A stretch of 64,000 nt of DNA from Gammaproteobacteria bacterium (lineage in GTDB: Bacteria > Pseudomonadota > Gammaproteobacteria > UBA6429 > Thiohalophilaceae). The notes under the pieces were generated by a model. That model was not told the origin of the DNA, searched no databases, and worked only from the letters and a program-made list of their open reading frames with translations. Position numbers and translations under genes: made by a program. The stretch covers positions 248,001 through 312,000 of the forward strand of contig JAOUNS010000003.1 in NCBI GenBank assembly GCA_029880855.1, in the 5' to 3' direction. Shown here piece after piece: positions 8,785-16,417 of the stretch (its first letter is position 1; each line of letters starts with the position of its first letter).

Positions 8785-8960
8785 TCACACTAAATAGAAA
8801 ACAAAACTGCCATTGTTATGGACGTCAGGTGAATAACGCAGAGCCCGCAGAGCAAACCGAATAGATCATAGACCTAACGCAAAGGCGCAAAACCGCGAAG
8901 GCCACAAAGTAAAACAATGAAAACAGGCTCAACTGGATATATAAACAAGAACCTGCAGGA

Positions 8961-9216
8961 TGGGATCATTCCCCATTGGCTGGTGCGCTGTGAAATTTGG
9001 CTTTTAGAATAAATAAGCAGGCAGTATGGATACTGCCTTGTGAGCAGCCGGGCCAGGGAGGGCCCGTCTGCGAGCCTCACGATGAAAGCCAAACTTCACA
9101 GCAAGCTTGCGCCGGCCGGGGCGGCCTTCTTTTCGGTTCCTTTTCTCGGCCGCGCAAGAAAAGGAACCCGGCTGTTCGGCCGGGACCGAACATCAATTAA
9201 AGCATCGCGCAGCGAT
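8961..9216. repeat. 256-bp multi-hairpin element, copy 2
   Basis: Direct repeat of 8529-8784 with only scattered substitutions. In the outer-stem right arm, GCACCAGC of copy 1 is GCGCCGGCC here; both A to G changes turn U-A pairs into U-G pairs and a third change adds a G-C pair, so the stem is kept. The 14-bp hairpin keeps all but one pair (TTG to TCG beside the loop). Confidence 0.85.
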
Positions 9217-9260
9217 ACAAAATAAAAGCAGGAGGCAAAACCCAAACTGGCTACAAAAAA

Positions 9261-10166
9261 CTACTCCAAAATACTCTTGGCCAGTGCCGCCAGTTCATCC
9301 GACACACGGTACATATGATGATATTGGGTAAATTGTTTGGCGATGAGCATGAGCCGTACATCAAACGGCAGGAGGGCTTCGGGTGTTTTCAACATCGGTG
9401 TGTTAAACGGAGGTACGTCGGCACGCTGGTATTCTATGGCCATGCTGATGCGTGGTTCGCTGGTGCGTGTGCTGCTGGTGCCGCCCCAGTGGACGACCCG
9501 CTGGTTCCACATCAGGAGTGAACCGGCATCGACCGGCAGGGCGCGAATGCCGTGTGCGTTGACGTTGGTTTCTCTGGTTTTAAAGTTGAAGTAGTCTTTG
9601 TCCAGATGCGCCGGCAACATGTAGATACAACCATTCAGTGGTGTGGCGTCGGTCAAGGCGATCCACACGGTGACACTCTTGGGCATGCCATCGGGGAAGA
9701 TCGGGTTGGCATGGATGCGATCGCGATGCGGTCCCCAGCCCGCTTCCTGGGTATGGGGATCCAGATACCAGCACCAGAAATCCGGCAGCTGCTGATAGGT
9801 CTCACCCAGGATCGGTGTCAGCAAGCGGTTGAGTTGGCGGGAGATGATCCAGAATTCATCATAGACAAATACAAAGCTGGGATTAATCCCGGCATTGCGC
9901 AGATTATCCACACCGCTGCGCAGACCGGCGACAAACTCGGTTGAGATCACTTTATCCAGTTGTATATAACCGTCGGTGACAAGATAATGCAACATCTCTT
10001 CCGTGACATTAACCGGTATGGGCGCCAGCTTGTCATGACTGCCCTCAGGTGTGATGGTGAAATGGGGATTCAGCTTCAGCCAGAACTCGGTATCCTGTGC
10101 CTGCGCTATGGTCGGGACATTTTCCCTGATTGCATTTTTTGTAATATCTTCAATCAATATCGCCAT
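9261..10166 (-). CDS. Phytanoyl-CoA dioxygenase (PhyH) family protein
   Basis: Predicted Fe(II)/2-oxoglutarate dependent oxygenase; substrate unknown. The 301-residue product shows the metal-binding triad as H-x-D in GPHRDRIHAN (about residue 150) and the distal His in WNQRVVHWGG (about residue 222), with an Arg downstream (EPRISMAIEYQ) suited to bind 2-oxoglutarate. FWCWYLDP and DGMPKSVTVWIALTDAT are typical PhyH core strands. It lies 172 bases downstream of the methyltransferase gene on the same strand, and its 3' end abuts the repeat region. Members hydroxylate lipids, ectoine, antibiotics or small acids, and none is favoured here. Confidence 0.85.
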   Translation of the reverse strand: MAILIEDITKNAIRENVPTIAQAQDTEFWLKLNPHFTITPEGSHDKLAPIPVNVTEEMLHYLVTDGYIQLDKVISTEFVAGLRSGVDNLRNAGINPSFVFVYDEFWIISRQLNRLLTPILGETYQQLPDFWCWYLDPHTQEAGWGPHRDRIHANPIFPDGMPKSVTVWIALTDATPLNGCIYMLPAHLDKDYFNFKTRETNVNAHGIRALPVDAGSLLMWNQRVVHWGGTSSTRTSEPRISMAIEYQRADVPPFNTPMLKTPEALLPFDVRLMLIAKQFTQYHHMYRVSDELAALAKSILE

Positions 10167-10338
10167 ATTTCCACCTGACCGCCGTTATTCCCCACACATC
10201 GTGCATAGTACGCCTGACATCATGAGCGGACATTTTTTGTGATACTTTAGAATGATCCTGTGAATTAACGTGTAAATGAAGCACTTAAGCAACATGACTG
10301 CATGAAAATAGGGATAAAATCCTTTTTCAAAGTGAGTT

Positions 10339-11085
10339 TTAATTACGTCCCACGAGTAAAGACAGGGGCCATTGGGTGTAACGCACACGCACATCGCCCC
10401 AGGCAGACTGCAGTCGTGGTTGCATACTGAGCACCGGATCGATACCGCGTTCGGCCATGTAACGTTGAACCGCCGACCAAGTGGAGAGATAACCCAACAA
10501 ATGTTCCAGCGTCCAATCCATTCCCATGGCAAAATCCGGGGCTGCAACACGGTTAAAGGGAAAGGCCAGTTCCTGATAACCGCTCTCTATGTGCTTGCGT
10601 TCGAAGGGCCAGTAGTTACCCAGGACGTCGGCGTATAACTCATGAATCAAGGCATCCAGTTCGGGAGTGATCGTCAACAGGTTATAGGTCCAGACGGCCA
10701 GGACTCCCCCCTGTTTCAATACCCGCCTCACTTCGGCATAAAACTCATCCAGCCGAAACCAGTGCAGGGCCTGGGCAACCGTAATCAGGTCGATGCGGTG
10801 ATCCGCAAACGGCACCTGTTCTGCCGTACAGGCCAGATACTGCACGCCGCCAAGTTGCACAGCATTATGAAGTTGCGCCTGACTGGCATCGGTGGCGAAA
10901 ACAGTTTGGAAATGTCTTGCCAATTGAATCGCCGACTGACCGGAGCCGGTGGCGCAATCCCAGGCGACATGATGTTGCGGGGTGAGTGAGGCCAACCAGT
11001 CAAACATCTCCGCCGGATAACCGGGACGATAGACCTGATAGGCATCCGCCTGACGGGAAAAGTGATCCGGAAAGCCGCCGCTCAT
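10339..11085 (-). CDS. Class I SAM-dependent methyltransferase
   Basis: Predicted small-molecule methyltransferase of the Methyltransf_11 type, 248 residues. Motif I is DCATGSGQSA (about residues 43-52), followed by an acidic residue at strand 2 (FATDASQAQ), AEQVPF and the DLITVAQALHWF strand 4. The C-terminal half (LLGYLSTWSAVQRYMAERG) is typical of the yeast TMT1/trans-aconitate-like subgroup. Its ATG directly abuts the TAG of btuF (TAGATG), so it is translated as the last gene of the cbiB-cobD-btuF operon. A role in cobamide or lower-ligand chemistry is possible but only suggested by position. Confidence 0.85.
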   Translation of the reverse strand: MSGGFPDHFSRQADAYQVYRPGYPAEMFDWLASLTPQHHVAWDCATGSGQSAIQLARHFQTVFATDASQAQLHNAVQLGGVQYLACTAEQVPFADHRIDLITVAQALHWFRLDEFYAEVRRVLKQGGVLAVWTYNLLTITPELDALIHELYADVLGNYWPFERKHIESGYQELAFPFNRVAAPDFAMGMDWTLEHLLGYLSTWSAVQRYMAERGIDPVLSMQPRLQSAWGDVRVRYTQWPLSLLVGRN

Positions 11086-11985
11086 CTAGTTCACCGGTAC
11101 TGTCGCCGGCTTTTGTCTGGCCTGCTCGGCCTGTTCACAGACCTGCTGTATGGCATCCAGAATACGCGGCGCATGACGCTGGATGATCGAGGGCGGGACA
11201 AAATAGAGGGTGTTCGCCTGTACCGCCTGTAACGTGTGCCATTTGCGCCAGTCATCCAGCCATTCCGGTCGTGCGGTATCCATTCCGCTGGCAATGATTA
11301 ATTGCGGGTCCTGTTTGAGCACGGCTTCGATACTGATACGGGGAAACTGCCCCGGTAATTTGGCAAACACATTTTCAATCCCGCAAAAGTGCAAAACTTC
11401 ATTTATGAGACCTTGATCGTTTACCGTGATCAACGGTTGATTCCAGACCTGATAAAAACCACGTACTGTGGGTCGGCCCCGGTATTTCTGTTGCAGTTGT
11501 TGATAGCGGTGCCGAAACTGTGCGGCGCTCTGCCTGGCCTCTGGCAAGGTCCCGCTGAGCTGCCCCAGTTTCTCGATCGTATCGGCGATCGCGGGAATGG
11601 TATGTGAGTCATGTACGTAGATCGGCAGACCAAAGCGTTTGAGTTTCGCCAGTTGTTCCGGGTTGTTACCGGTACGCCAGGCCACCAGCAGATCGGGTTG
11701 CAGGGCGATGATTGCTTCCAGATCGAGTTTGGTATAACCACCGACCTTGTTAATTTTCAGTGCGGCCGGAGGATAATCGCTGAACTGCACCACACCGACC
11801 AGTTTATGACCGGCACCGGCGGCATAAAGTAATTCCGTCACATGGGGTGCGAGGCTGACGATACGTTGTGCCGGTTTACTCAGTCGAATCTCTTCACCGT
11901 TATCATCCTGCACACGAGTCTCCGCACTGAGCGGCGTCGCAAGCACCAGAAAGGCAAGGAAGAAACTATAAATGACTGTCTTCAT
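11086..11985 (-). CDS. btuF: Cobalamin ABC transporter substrate-binding protein BtuF
   Basis: Periplasmic corrinoid-binding protein of 299 residues. A signal peptide (about residues 1-21, ending PLSAE) is followed by the family N-terminus RIVSLAPHVTELLYAAGAG, the strand VGVVQFSDYPPAA, LQPDLLVAW, and the C-terminal lobe with PRISIEAVLKQDPQLIIAS. It overlaps the end of cobD by 20 bases and is followed at once by the methyltransferase. No permease or ATPase gene (btuC, btuD) is visible beside it. Salvage of cobinamide fits with cobD/cbiB next door. Confidence 0.9.
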   Translation of the reverse strand: MKTVIYSFFLAFLVLATPLSAETRVQDDNGEEIRLSKPAQRIVSLAPHVTELLYAAGAGHKLVGVVQFSDYPPAALKINKVGGYTKLDLEAIIALQPDLLVAWRTGNNPEQLAKLKRFGLPIYVHDSHTIPAIADTIEKLGQLSGTLPEARQSAAQFRHRYQQLQQKYRGRPTVRGFYQVWNQPLITVNDQGLINEVLHFCGIENVFAKLPGQFPRISIEAVLKQDPQLIIASGMDTARPEWLDDWRKWHTLQAVQANTLYFVPPSIIQRHAPRILDAIQQVCEQAEQARQKPATVPVN

Positions 11986-12988
11986 CGTAGGTCGTTTGCA
12001 AACCGCCTTGCATCACCAATGCAAGTGCCTGCTCCAGTCGTTGCCAGTCCTGCTCCGTGCCGGGCAGTCCAAAGCGCAGGCTGCACGGTTCGCTAAAGTA
12101 ACGGGTCAGTATCGCCTGTTCACCCAGCGCCTCATGGATCTCCAGGGCGCGATCATGTTCCAGCCATTGGAACAGGGCCGTGCCGCCATGGGGTGCCAGA
12201 CCATAGCGGCTCAATACGCCATACAGGCGCCGACCCTGTGCACGGAGTTGCGTGCGAGTGGTTGCCTGCCACGCATCATCGGCCAGTGCCTGCCTGACAA
12301 CAGCTCGTGTCGGCCCACTGACATTCCATGGCCCCAATTGCTCCGCCAATCGATCCAGCAGTTCGGCTTCACCCAGCACAAAACCGCAACGGGCGCCCGC
12401 CAATCCAAAAAACTTGCCAATCGAACGCAGGATGATCAAACCGGGACGTTCACTGTATTGCGCCAGACTGTATTCCGGTGTGGTATCCATAAAGGCCTCA
12501 TCCACAATCAACCAGCCCCCTTTCTGGCTCAACTGCCGATGCCAGTCGAGCAGGGTTTCCGGACTGACCAGCATGCCGGTGGGATTGTTTGGGTTTACCA
12601 CGACCAGAACATCCAGATGGGGCAGAACTTCCGCGACCTGAAACTCGGCCAGAGTGGAAACCTGATGACCGTGTTGCCGCCAGGCATGGGCATGTTCCGC
12701 ATAGGCAGGTTCAATCACGGCGACCACAGACTCGGGACGGATCTGCGGCAACAACTGGATCGCCGCCTGCGAACCGGCAACCGGTAACAGATGTACCGCA
12801 CCATAATATCGGGCAGCGGCTTCTTCCAGACCATCATGGGCTTCCGGCAGGCGTTGCCAATGTATGGCATCAATCGACGACACCGGCCGGCCATTGGGGT
12901 TGACCCCGGTCGAGAGATCCAGCCAATCCGCTGCGGGGATCCCGAACCGGCGAGCAGCCGCCTGTAAATTACCACCATGTTTCAGCAC
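11966..12988 (-). CDS. cobD: Threonine-phosphate decarboxylase CobD
   Basis: PLP enzyme of the class I/II aminotransferase fold that makes (R)-1-amino-2-propanol O-phosphate for the cobamide nucleotide loop. It has the N-terminal [14 protein letters not shown] and LDLSTGVNPNG motifs, NPNNPTG, and the PLP lysine in RSIGKFFGLAGARCGF. GTG 12988 is chosen: GGAGGG lies 4 bases upstream and the protein then starts VLKHGGN as in relatives; TTG 13000 is the longest frame. It overlaps cbiB by 20 bases and btuF by 20 bases, so translation is coupled. Confidence 0.93.
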   Translation of the reverse strand: MLKHGGNLQAAARRFGIPAADWLDLSTGVNPNGRPVSSIDAIHWQRLPEAHDGLEEAAARYYGAVHLLPVAGSQAAIQLLPQIRPESVVAVIEPAYAEHAHAWRQHGHQVSTLAEFQVAEVLPHLDVLVVVNPNNPTGMLVSPETLLDWHRQLSQKGGWLIVDEAFMDTTPEYSLAQYSERPGLIILRSIGKFFGLAGARCGFVLGEAELLDRLAEQLGPWNVSGPTRAVVRQALADDAWQATTRTQLRAQGRRLYGVLSRYGLAPHGGTALFQWLEHDRALEIHEALGEQAILTRYFSEPCSLRFGLPGTEQDWQRLEQALALVMQGGLQTTYDEDSHL

Positions 12989-13898
12989 ACCACCCTCCAA
13001 TAAACATCACACCCAGCCACAACCATAAACTGTGTTGCACGAACAATACACTGCGTTCGATATCGTTGACATCCGGTGCTTTGCCGGCCCCCAGGATCGG
13101 GCGTTCCTTTAACATACCATGATAACGGGCCGGCCCGCCCAGAACGAGATTCAGGGCCCCCGCACCGCTCGCCATCACAACACCGGGATTCACACCATAC
13201 CACCGGCGTCCCTGCTGTTGCCAACAGCGCCAACCCTGCGCCGTTTTACCGACCACGATATATCCCAGCGCGGTCAAGCGAGCCGGAATCCAGTTCAACA
13301 GATCATCGCTGCGCGCCGCCGCCCAGCCAAAGTCAGCATAACGTTCATTGCGGTAACCCCACATGGCATCCAGGGTATTCGCCAAACGATATAAAACCAC
13401 GCCCGGTGCGCCCAGCAGTAAAAACCAGAACAGGGCGCCGAAGATCGCATCACAACCGTTTTCCAGTACGGACTCAATGGTGGCACGCACCACCTCGGTC
13501 TGATTCATCTGGGCCGTGTCACGACTGACCATCATCCCCACCCGTTCACGGGCATACGACAGATGTTGTTGTTGCAGACCATGGGCCACCGTACGTGCAT
13601 GTTGAAACAGACTGTTGGCCCCCAGCGCCAGATAAAGCAGCACGACCGCCAGGGCTTGCCCCACCATGCCTTGTGAACCCAACCACCAGCCGGCAAATAC
13701 AAAAGGGATTATCAGGATCAACCAGGCGATTGCCCCGGCCAGGCGCAAGACCGGTGCCGACAACCGACGTGTCCCATAGAGTCGCCCTTCCACCCATACC
13801 GCCAAACGACCAAAACCGGCCAGCGGATGCAGACGCTCGGGTTCGCCCAGCAGGTAATCAAGAAAAACAGCGGCAAGGATCAACAGAACGATAAGCAT
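12969..13898 (-). CDS. cbiB: Adenosylcobinamide-phosphate synthase CbiB
   Basis: Inner-membrane enzyme that attaches the aminopropanol (phosphate) arm to adenosylcobyric acid. The 309-residue product has the family signature at the N-terminus ([20 protein letters not shown]), a membrane segment near residues 65-90, and the conserved [26 protein letters not shown] and [18 protein letters not shown] blocks. ATG 13898 starts the conserved N-terminus; the frame is open for 121 more codons upstream, but those are antisense to cobQ. First gene of the - strand B12 operon, 64 bases from the divergent cobQ. Confidence 0.95.
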   Translation of the reverse strand: MLIVLLILAAVFLDYLLGEPERLHPLAGFGRLAVWVEGRLYGTRRLSAPVLRLAGAIAWLILIIPFVFAGWWLGSQGMVGQALAVVLLYLALGANSLFQHARTVAHGLQQQHLSYARERVGMMVSRDTAQMNQTEVVRATIESVLENGCDAIFGALFWFLLLGAPGVVLYRLANTLDAMWGYRNERYADFGWAAARSDDLLNWIPARLTALGYIVVGKTAQGWRCWQQQGRRWYGVNPGVVMASGAGALNLVLGGPARYHGMLKERPILGAGKAPDVNDIERSVLFVQHSLWLWLGVMFIGGWCAETWW

Positions 13899-13962
13899 GC
13901 GGTTAGTGTACCCGATCTGCGCAACTTCTCCGATCACAATGAACATGGCACAATGCGCCACC

Positions 13963-15414
13963 ATGACTTGCAAAACCATCATGATCCAGGGCACCACGTC
14001 CGATGCAGGCAAAACGATCGCCGTCGCCGGATTGTGCCGCATCCTGAAAAATCGCGGTGCACGCGTCGCCCCCTTCAAACCACAGAACATGGCCAATAAC
14101 AGTGCTGTCACAGTGGACGGCGGCGAGATCGGCCGCGCCCAGGCGGTACAGGCCATGGCCTGTGGTCTGGAACCCCATACCGATATGAACCCGGTGTTAC
14201 TCAAACCCACCACCGACAAGGGGGCACAGGTTATTATCCATGGCAAGGCGCTGAGCAGCATGGATGCAGTGGGTTATCATGATTACAAAACCACCGCCAT
14301 GCAGGCGGTGCTCGCATCCTATGATCGTCTGATCGAACAATATGACTGGCTCATCGTGGAAGGCGCCGGCAGTCCGGCCGAGATCAACCTGCGCGACAAG
14401 GATATTGCCAACATGGGCTTTGCGGAAAAGGTGGATTGCCCGGTGATCCTGATTGCCGATATTGATCGCGGCGGTGTGTTTGCCCATATCGTCGGTACAC
14501 TGGAACTGCTCAGCGAGTCGGAGCGTGACCGGGTCAAGGGATTTATCATCAATCGCTTTCGCGGCGACATCAGCCTGCTGCAAAACGGTCTCGACTGGCT
14601 GGAAGAAAAAACCGGCAAACCGGTGCTGGGTGTCTTGCCGTACATTCATGGTCTGCACATCGAGGCGGAAGATGCACTGAACCTGCATGAGATCGGTGAT
14701 AGCGGTGAACAACAGATCAACATCATCGTCCCCGCCCTGCCACGCATCAGTAACCATACCGACTTCGATCCGTTGCGTTTTCACCCACAGGTAAACTTTC
14801 AATTCATCGGTCCGGGCCAAACCATTCCCCCCGCCGATTTAATCATCCTGCCCGGCAGCAAAAGCGTGGCGGATGATCTGCGCTGGTTACGCACACAGGG
14901 TTGGGAAGAGGCCATCCAAAAACATCTGCGTTATGGCGGCAAACTAATGGGCATCTGCGGCGGTTTTCAAATGCTGGGTAACACCATTAATGATCCGGAC
15001 GGACTGGAAAGTGCAATCAGTACCATAGACGGGCTTGGACTGTTGGCCATGGACACGGTTATGCATGCGGAAAAACAACTCACCCGCGTTACCGGCAAAC
15101 TGGCACTGAATGATGCTGCCGTGGAAGGCTACGAGATTCACATGGGTATCAGCAGCGGACCGGCCCTGCAACAACCGGCCGTCCGTCTCGATGAGAAAAC
15201 CGACGGTGCTATCTCACCAGACAACCTGATCATGGGAACTTATTTACATGGCTTGTTCGATAACCAACAGGCCTGCGATACCTTGTTAGCCTGGGCGGGA
15301 TTAAAAGACGTCAAAACACCCGACTATCGTGCCATGCGGGAACAGGAACTGGATCGACTGGCATCCATCATGGAACAACACCTTGATCTGGAATCACTGC
15401 TGAACATTAATTGA
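13963..15414 (+). CDS. cobQ: Cobyric acid synthase CobQ/CbiP
   Basis: Glutamine-dependent amidotransferase that amidates positions b, d, e and g of adenosylcobyrinic acid a,c-diamide. The 483 residues comprise an N-terminal ATP-binding domain ([31 protein letters not shown]) and a C-terminal GATase1-like domain with the catalytic Cys in [10 protein letters not shown] (about residue 334) and His in [11 protein letters not shown] 13963 matches the family N-terminus; in-frame ATGs at 13939 and 13945 are possible but add non-conserved residues. It is divergent from cbiB, and no cobalamin riboswitch fits in the 64-base gap. Confidence 0.95.
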   Translation: MTCKTIMIQGTTSDAGKTIAVAGLCRILKNRGARVAPFKPQNMANNSAVTVDGGEIGRAQAVQAMACGLEPHTDMNPVLLKPTTDKGAQVIIHGKALSSMDAVGYHDYKTTAMQAVLASYDRLIEQYDWLIVEGAGSPAEINLRDKDIANMGFAEKVDCPVILIADIDRGGVFAHIVGTLELLSESERDRVKGFIINRFRGDISLLQNGLDWLEEKTGKPVLGVLPYIHGLHIEAEDALNLHEIGDSGEQQINIIVPALPRISNHTDFDPLRFHPQVNFQFIGPGQTIPPADLIILPGSKSVADDLRWLRTQGWEEAIQKHLRYGGKLMGICGGFQMLGNTINDPDGLESAISTIDGLGLLAMDTVMHAEKQLTRVTGKLALNDAAVEGYEIHMGISSGPALQQPAVRLDEKTDGAISPDNLIMGTYLHGLFDNQQACDTLLAWAGLKDVKTPDYRAMREQELDRLASIMEQHLDLESLLNIN

Positions 15415-15433
15415 GACGTCTGTCTGCCGGCGT

Positions 15434-16303
15434 TCAATATCTAAAGTCTGTTATCAAGCGGGTCTCTTCCACCACTTCCGCAGTTGCATCATCCGGGGTG
15501 AACTTGCGGTATTCAATCCCCAGCGCCAGATTTCGCGATGGATAGGATATCGCCCTCAACAAAAGGTCACTGCCATTGGAGGAGGTCAAGTCACCGGAAG
15601 TGACATCAAAATCACCACCGATACTCAAATCTAACCGCGGATAGTAATCAAATCCGCCACTGACGATATTCTTGCCGGTATTGGTTGAATAATCAGTAAA
15701 GGCATAGCCTGCATTCAATACCAGGGCGGAGCCGCGACCAAGCAGGATGACATGTTTGGCAGACAGATCATACGTATTACCGTAATCGTAACTGGCGGTT
15801 ACGCCTGTAGCAGTATAATCTTCCCGGCTATAGATTGCCTGTAGGTGAGTATTGTTTGCCACGAACCAGCCAACACCCAGCCTGTACTTCAGGTAAGCCA
15901 TGTCTCCCACCGTCGATCCGGATGAATTGCTATAATCCGTATTGCGTGTCTTGAGTGATATTAACCAGGTCATGGGCGAGGCTGGACTTGCATGTGTATA
16001 GGCTGCCTCATAACCAATACTGTCTTCATTGTAATAGACATTGCTGGTCAAATCAGACAATTCTATACCACCATCCAGTCTGGGCACGCGATTTAAAAAG
16101 GCAGCTTCACCTATGGGTATGCCATTGGTTTTCACCTCTTGCAGATAGTAATAACCACTAATTGCTGATACTGAATAATTATAAGTATCTGTTGAAACAC
16201 TGTTCTGCTGTAGTGAAAAGCCGTATTGAAAACCGTTTGCCGTTGCATATCCGGCGTAACCCAATAGCAGAGCCGAAAAAAACGTCGCAGTAATACGTTG
16301 CAT
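15434..16303 (-). CDS. Putative outer-membrane beta-barrel protein
   Basis: Function not recognised. The 289-residue product has a signal peptide (about residues 1-22, ending YATA before NGFQYG). The rest is rich in alternating hydrophobic/polar strands with frequent Tyr, Gly, Ser and Thr, for example VSAISGYYYLQEV, YLKYRLGVGWFVANN, SALVLNAGYAFTDY and LALGIEYRKF, and it ends in ITDFRY, with aromatic residues at the end as outer-membrane barrels need for BAM insertion. Roughly 12-14 strands are expected from length. ATG 16303 is preceded by AAGGA. It is convergent with cobQ and sits downstream of the clpB terminator, so it is transcribed separately. Confidence 0.7.
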   Translation of the reverse strand: MQRITATFFSALLLGYAGYATANGFQYGFSLQQNSVSTDTYNYSVSAISGYYYLQEVKTNGIPIGEAAFLNRVPRLDGGIELSDLTSNVYYNEDSIGYEAAYTHASPASPMTWLISLKTRNTDYSNSSGSTVGDMAYLKYRLGVGWFVANNTHLQAIYSREDYTATGVTASYDYGNTYDLSAKHVILLGRGSALVLNAGYAFTDYSTNTGKNIVSGGFDYYPRLDLSIGGDFDVTSGDLTSSNGSDLLLRAISYPSRNLALGIEYRKFTPDDATAEVVEETRLITDFRY

Positions 16304-16361
16304 ACCATGTGTTCCTTGTTGCCCTGTCTTCATCATATAACAAACGCAATTCATTGGCGCG

Positions 16362-16386
16362 AAAAAAAGCCCCTTGCGGGGCTTAA
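16362..16386 (-). terminator. Rho-independent terminator of clpB
   Basis: On the - strand AAGCCCC-GCAA-GGGGCTT is followed by a T run (16362-16368). It lies about 30 bases after the clpB stop. Confidence 0.9.
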
Positions 16387-16417
16387 TTGTCGGGGGGAGT
16401 CTGCCCCGGTTTAAAAC

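Larger units (their letters stand above)
7647..9260. other. Gene-free repeat region
   Basis: About 1.6 kb without a credible gene. In order it holds a degenerate first repeat remnant (about 7663-7750), four 133-bp tandem units, a 14-bp-stem hairpin (8286-8319), a 101-bp cloverleaf-like inverted repeat (8350-8450), a first copy of a 256-bp multi-hairpin element, a spacer with AACGCAGAG/AACGCAAAGG type low-complexity sequence (about 8828-8905), and a second copy of the 256-bp element. The short open frames across it read the same DNA in shifted frames and match no protein type. Confidence 0.85.

Noticed and set aside
8565-9225. Short paired frames inside the 256-bp repeat copies
   Set aside because: The frames exist because the DNA is duplicated; they cross hairpins and show no protein-like conservation.
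13963-15414. Cobalamin riboswitch before cobQ or cbiB
   Set aside because: The gap between the divergent starts is only 64 bases and shows no B12-box-like sequence.
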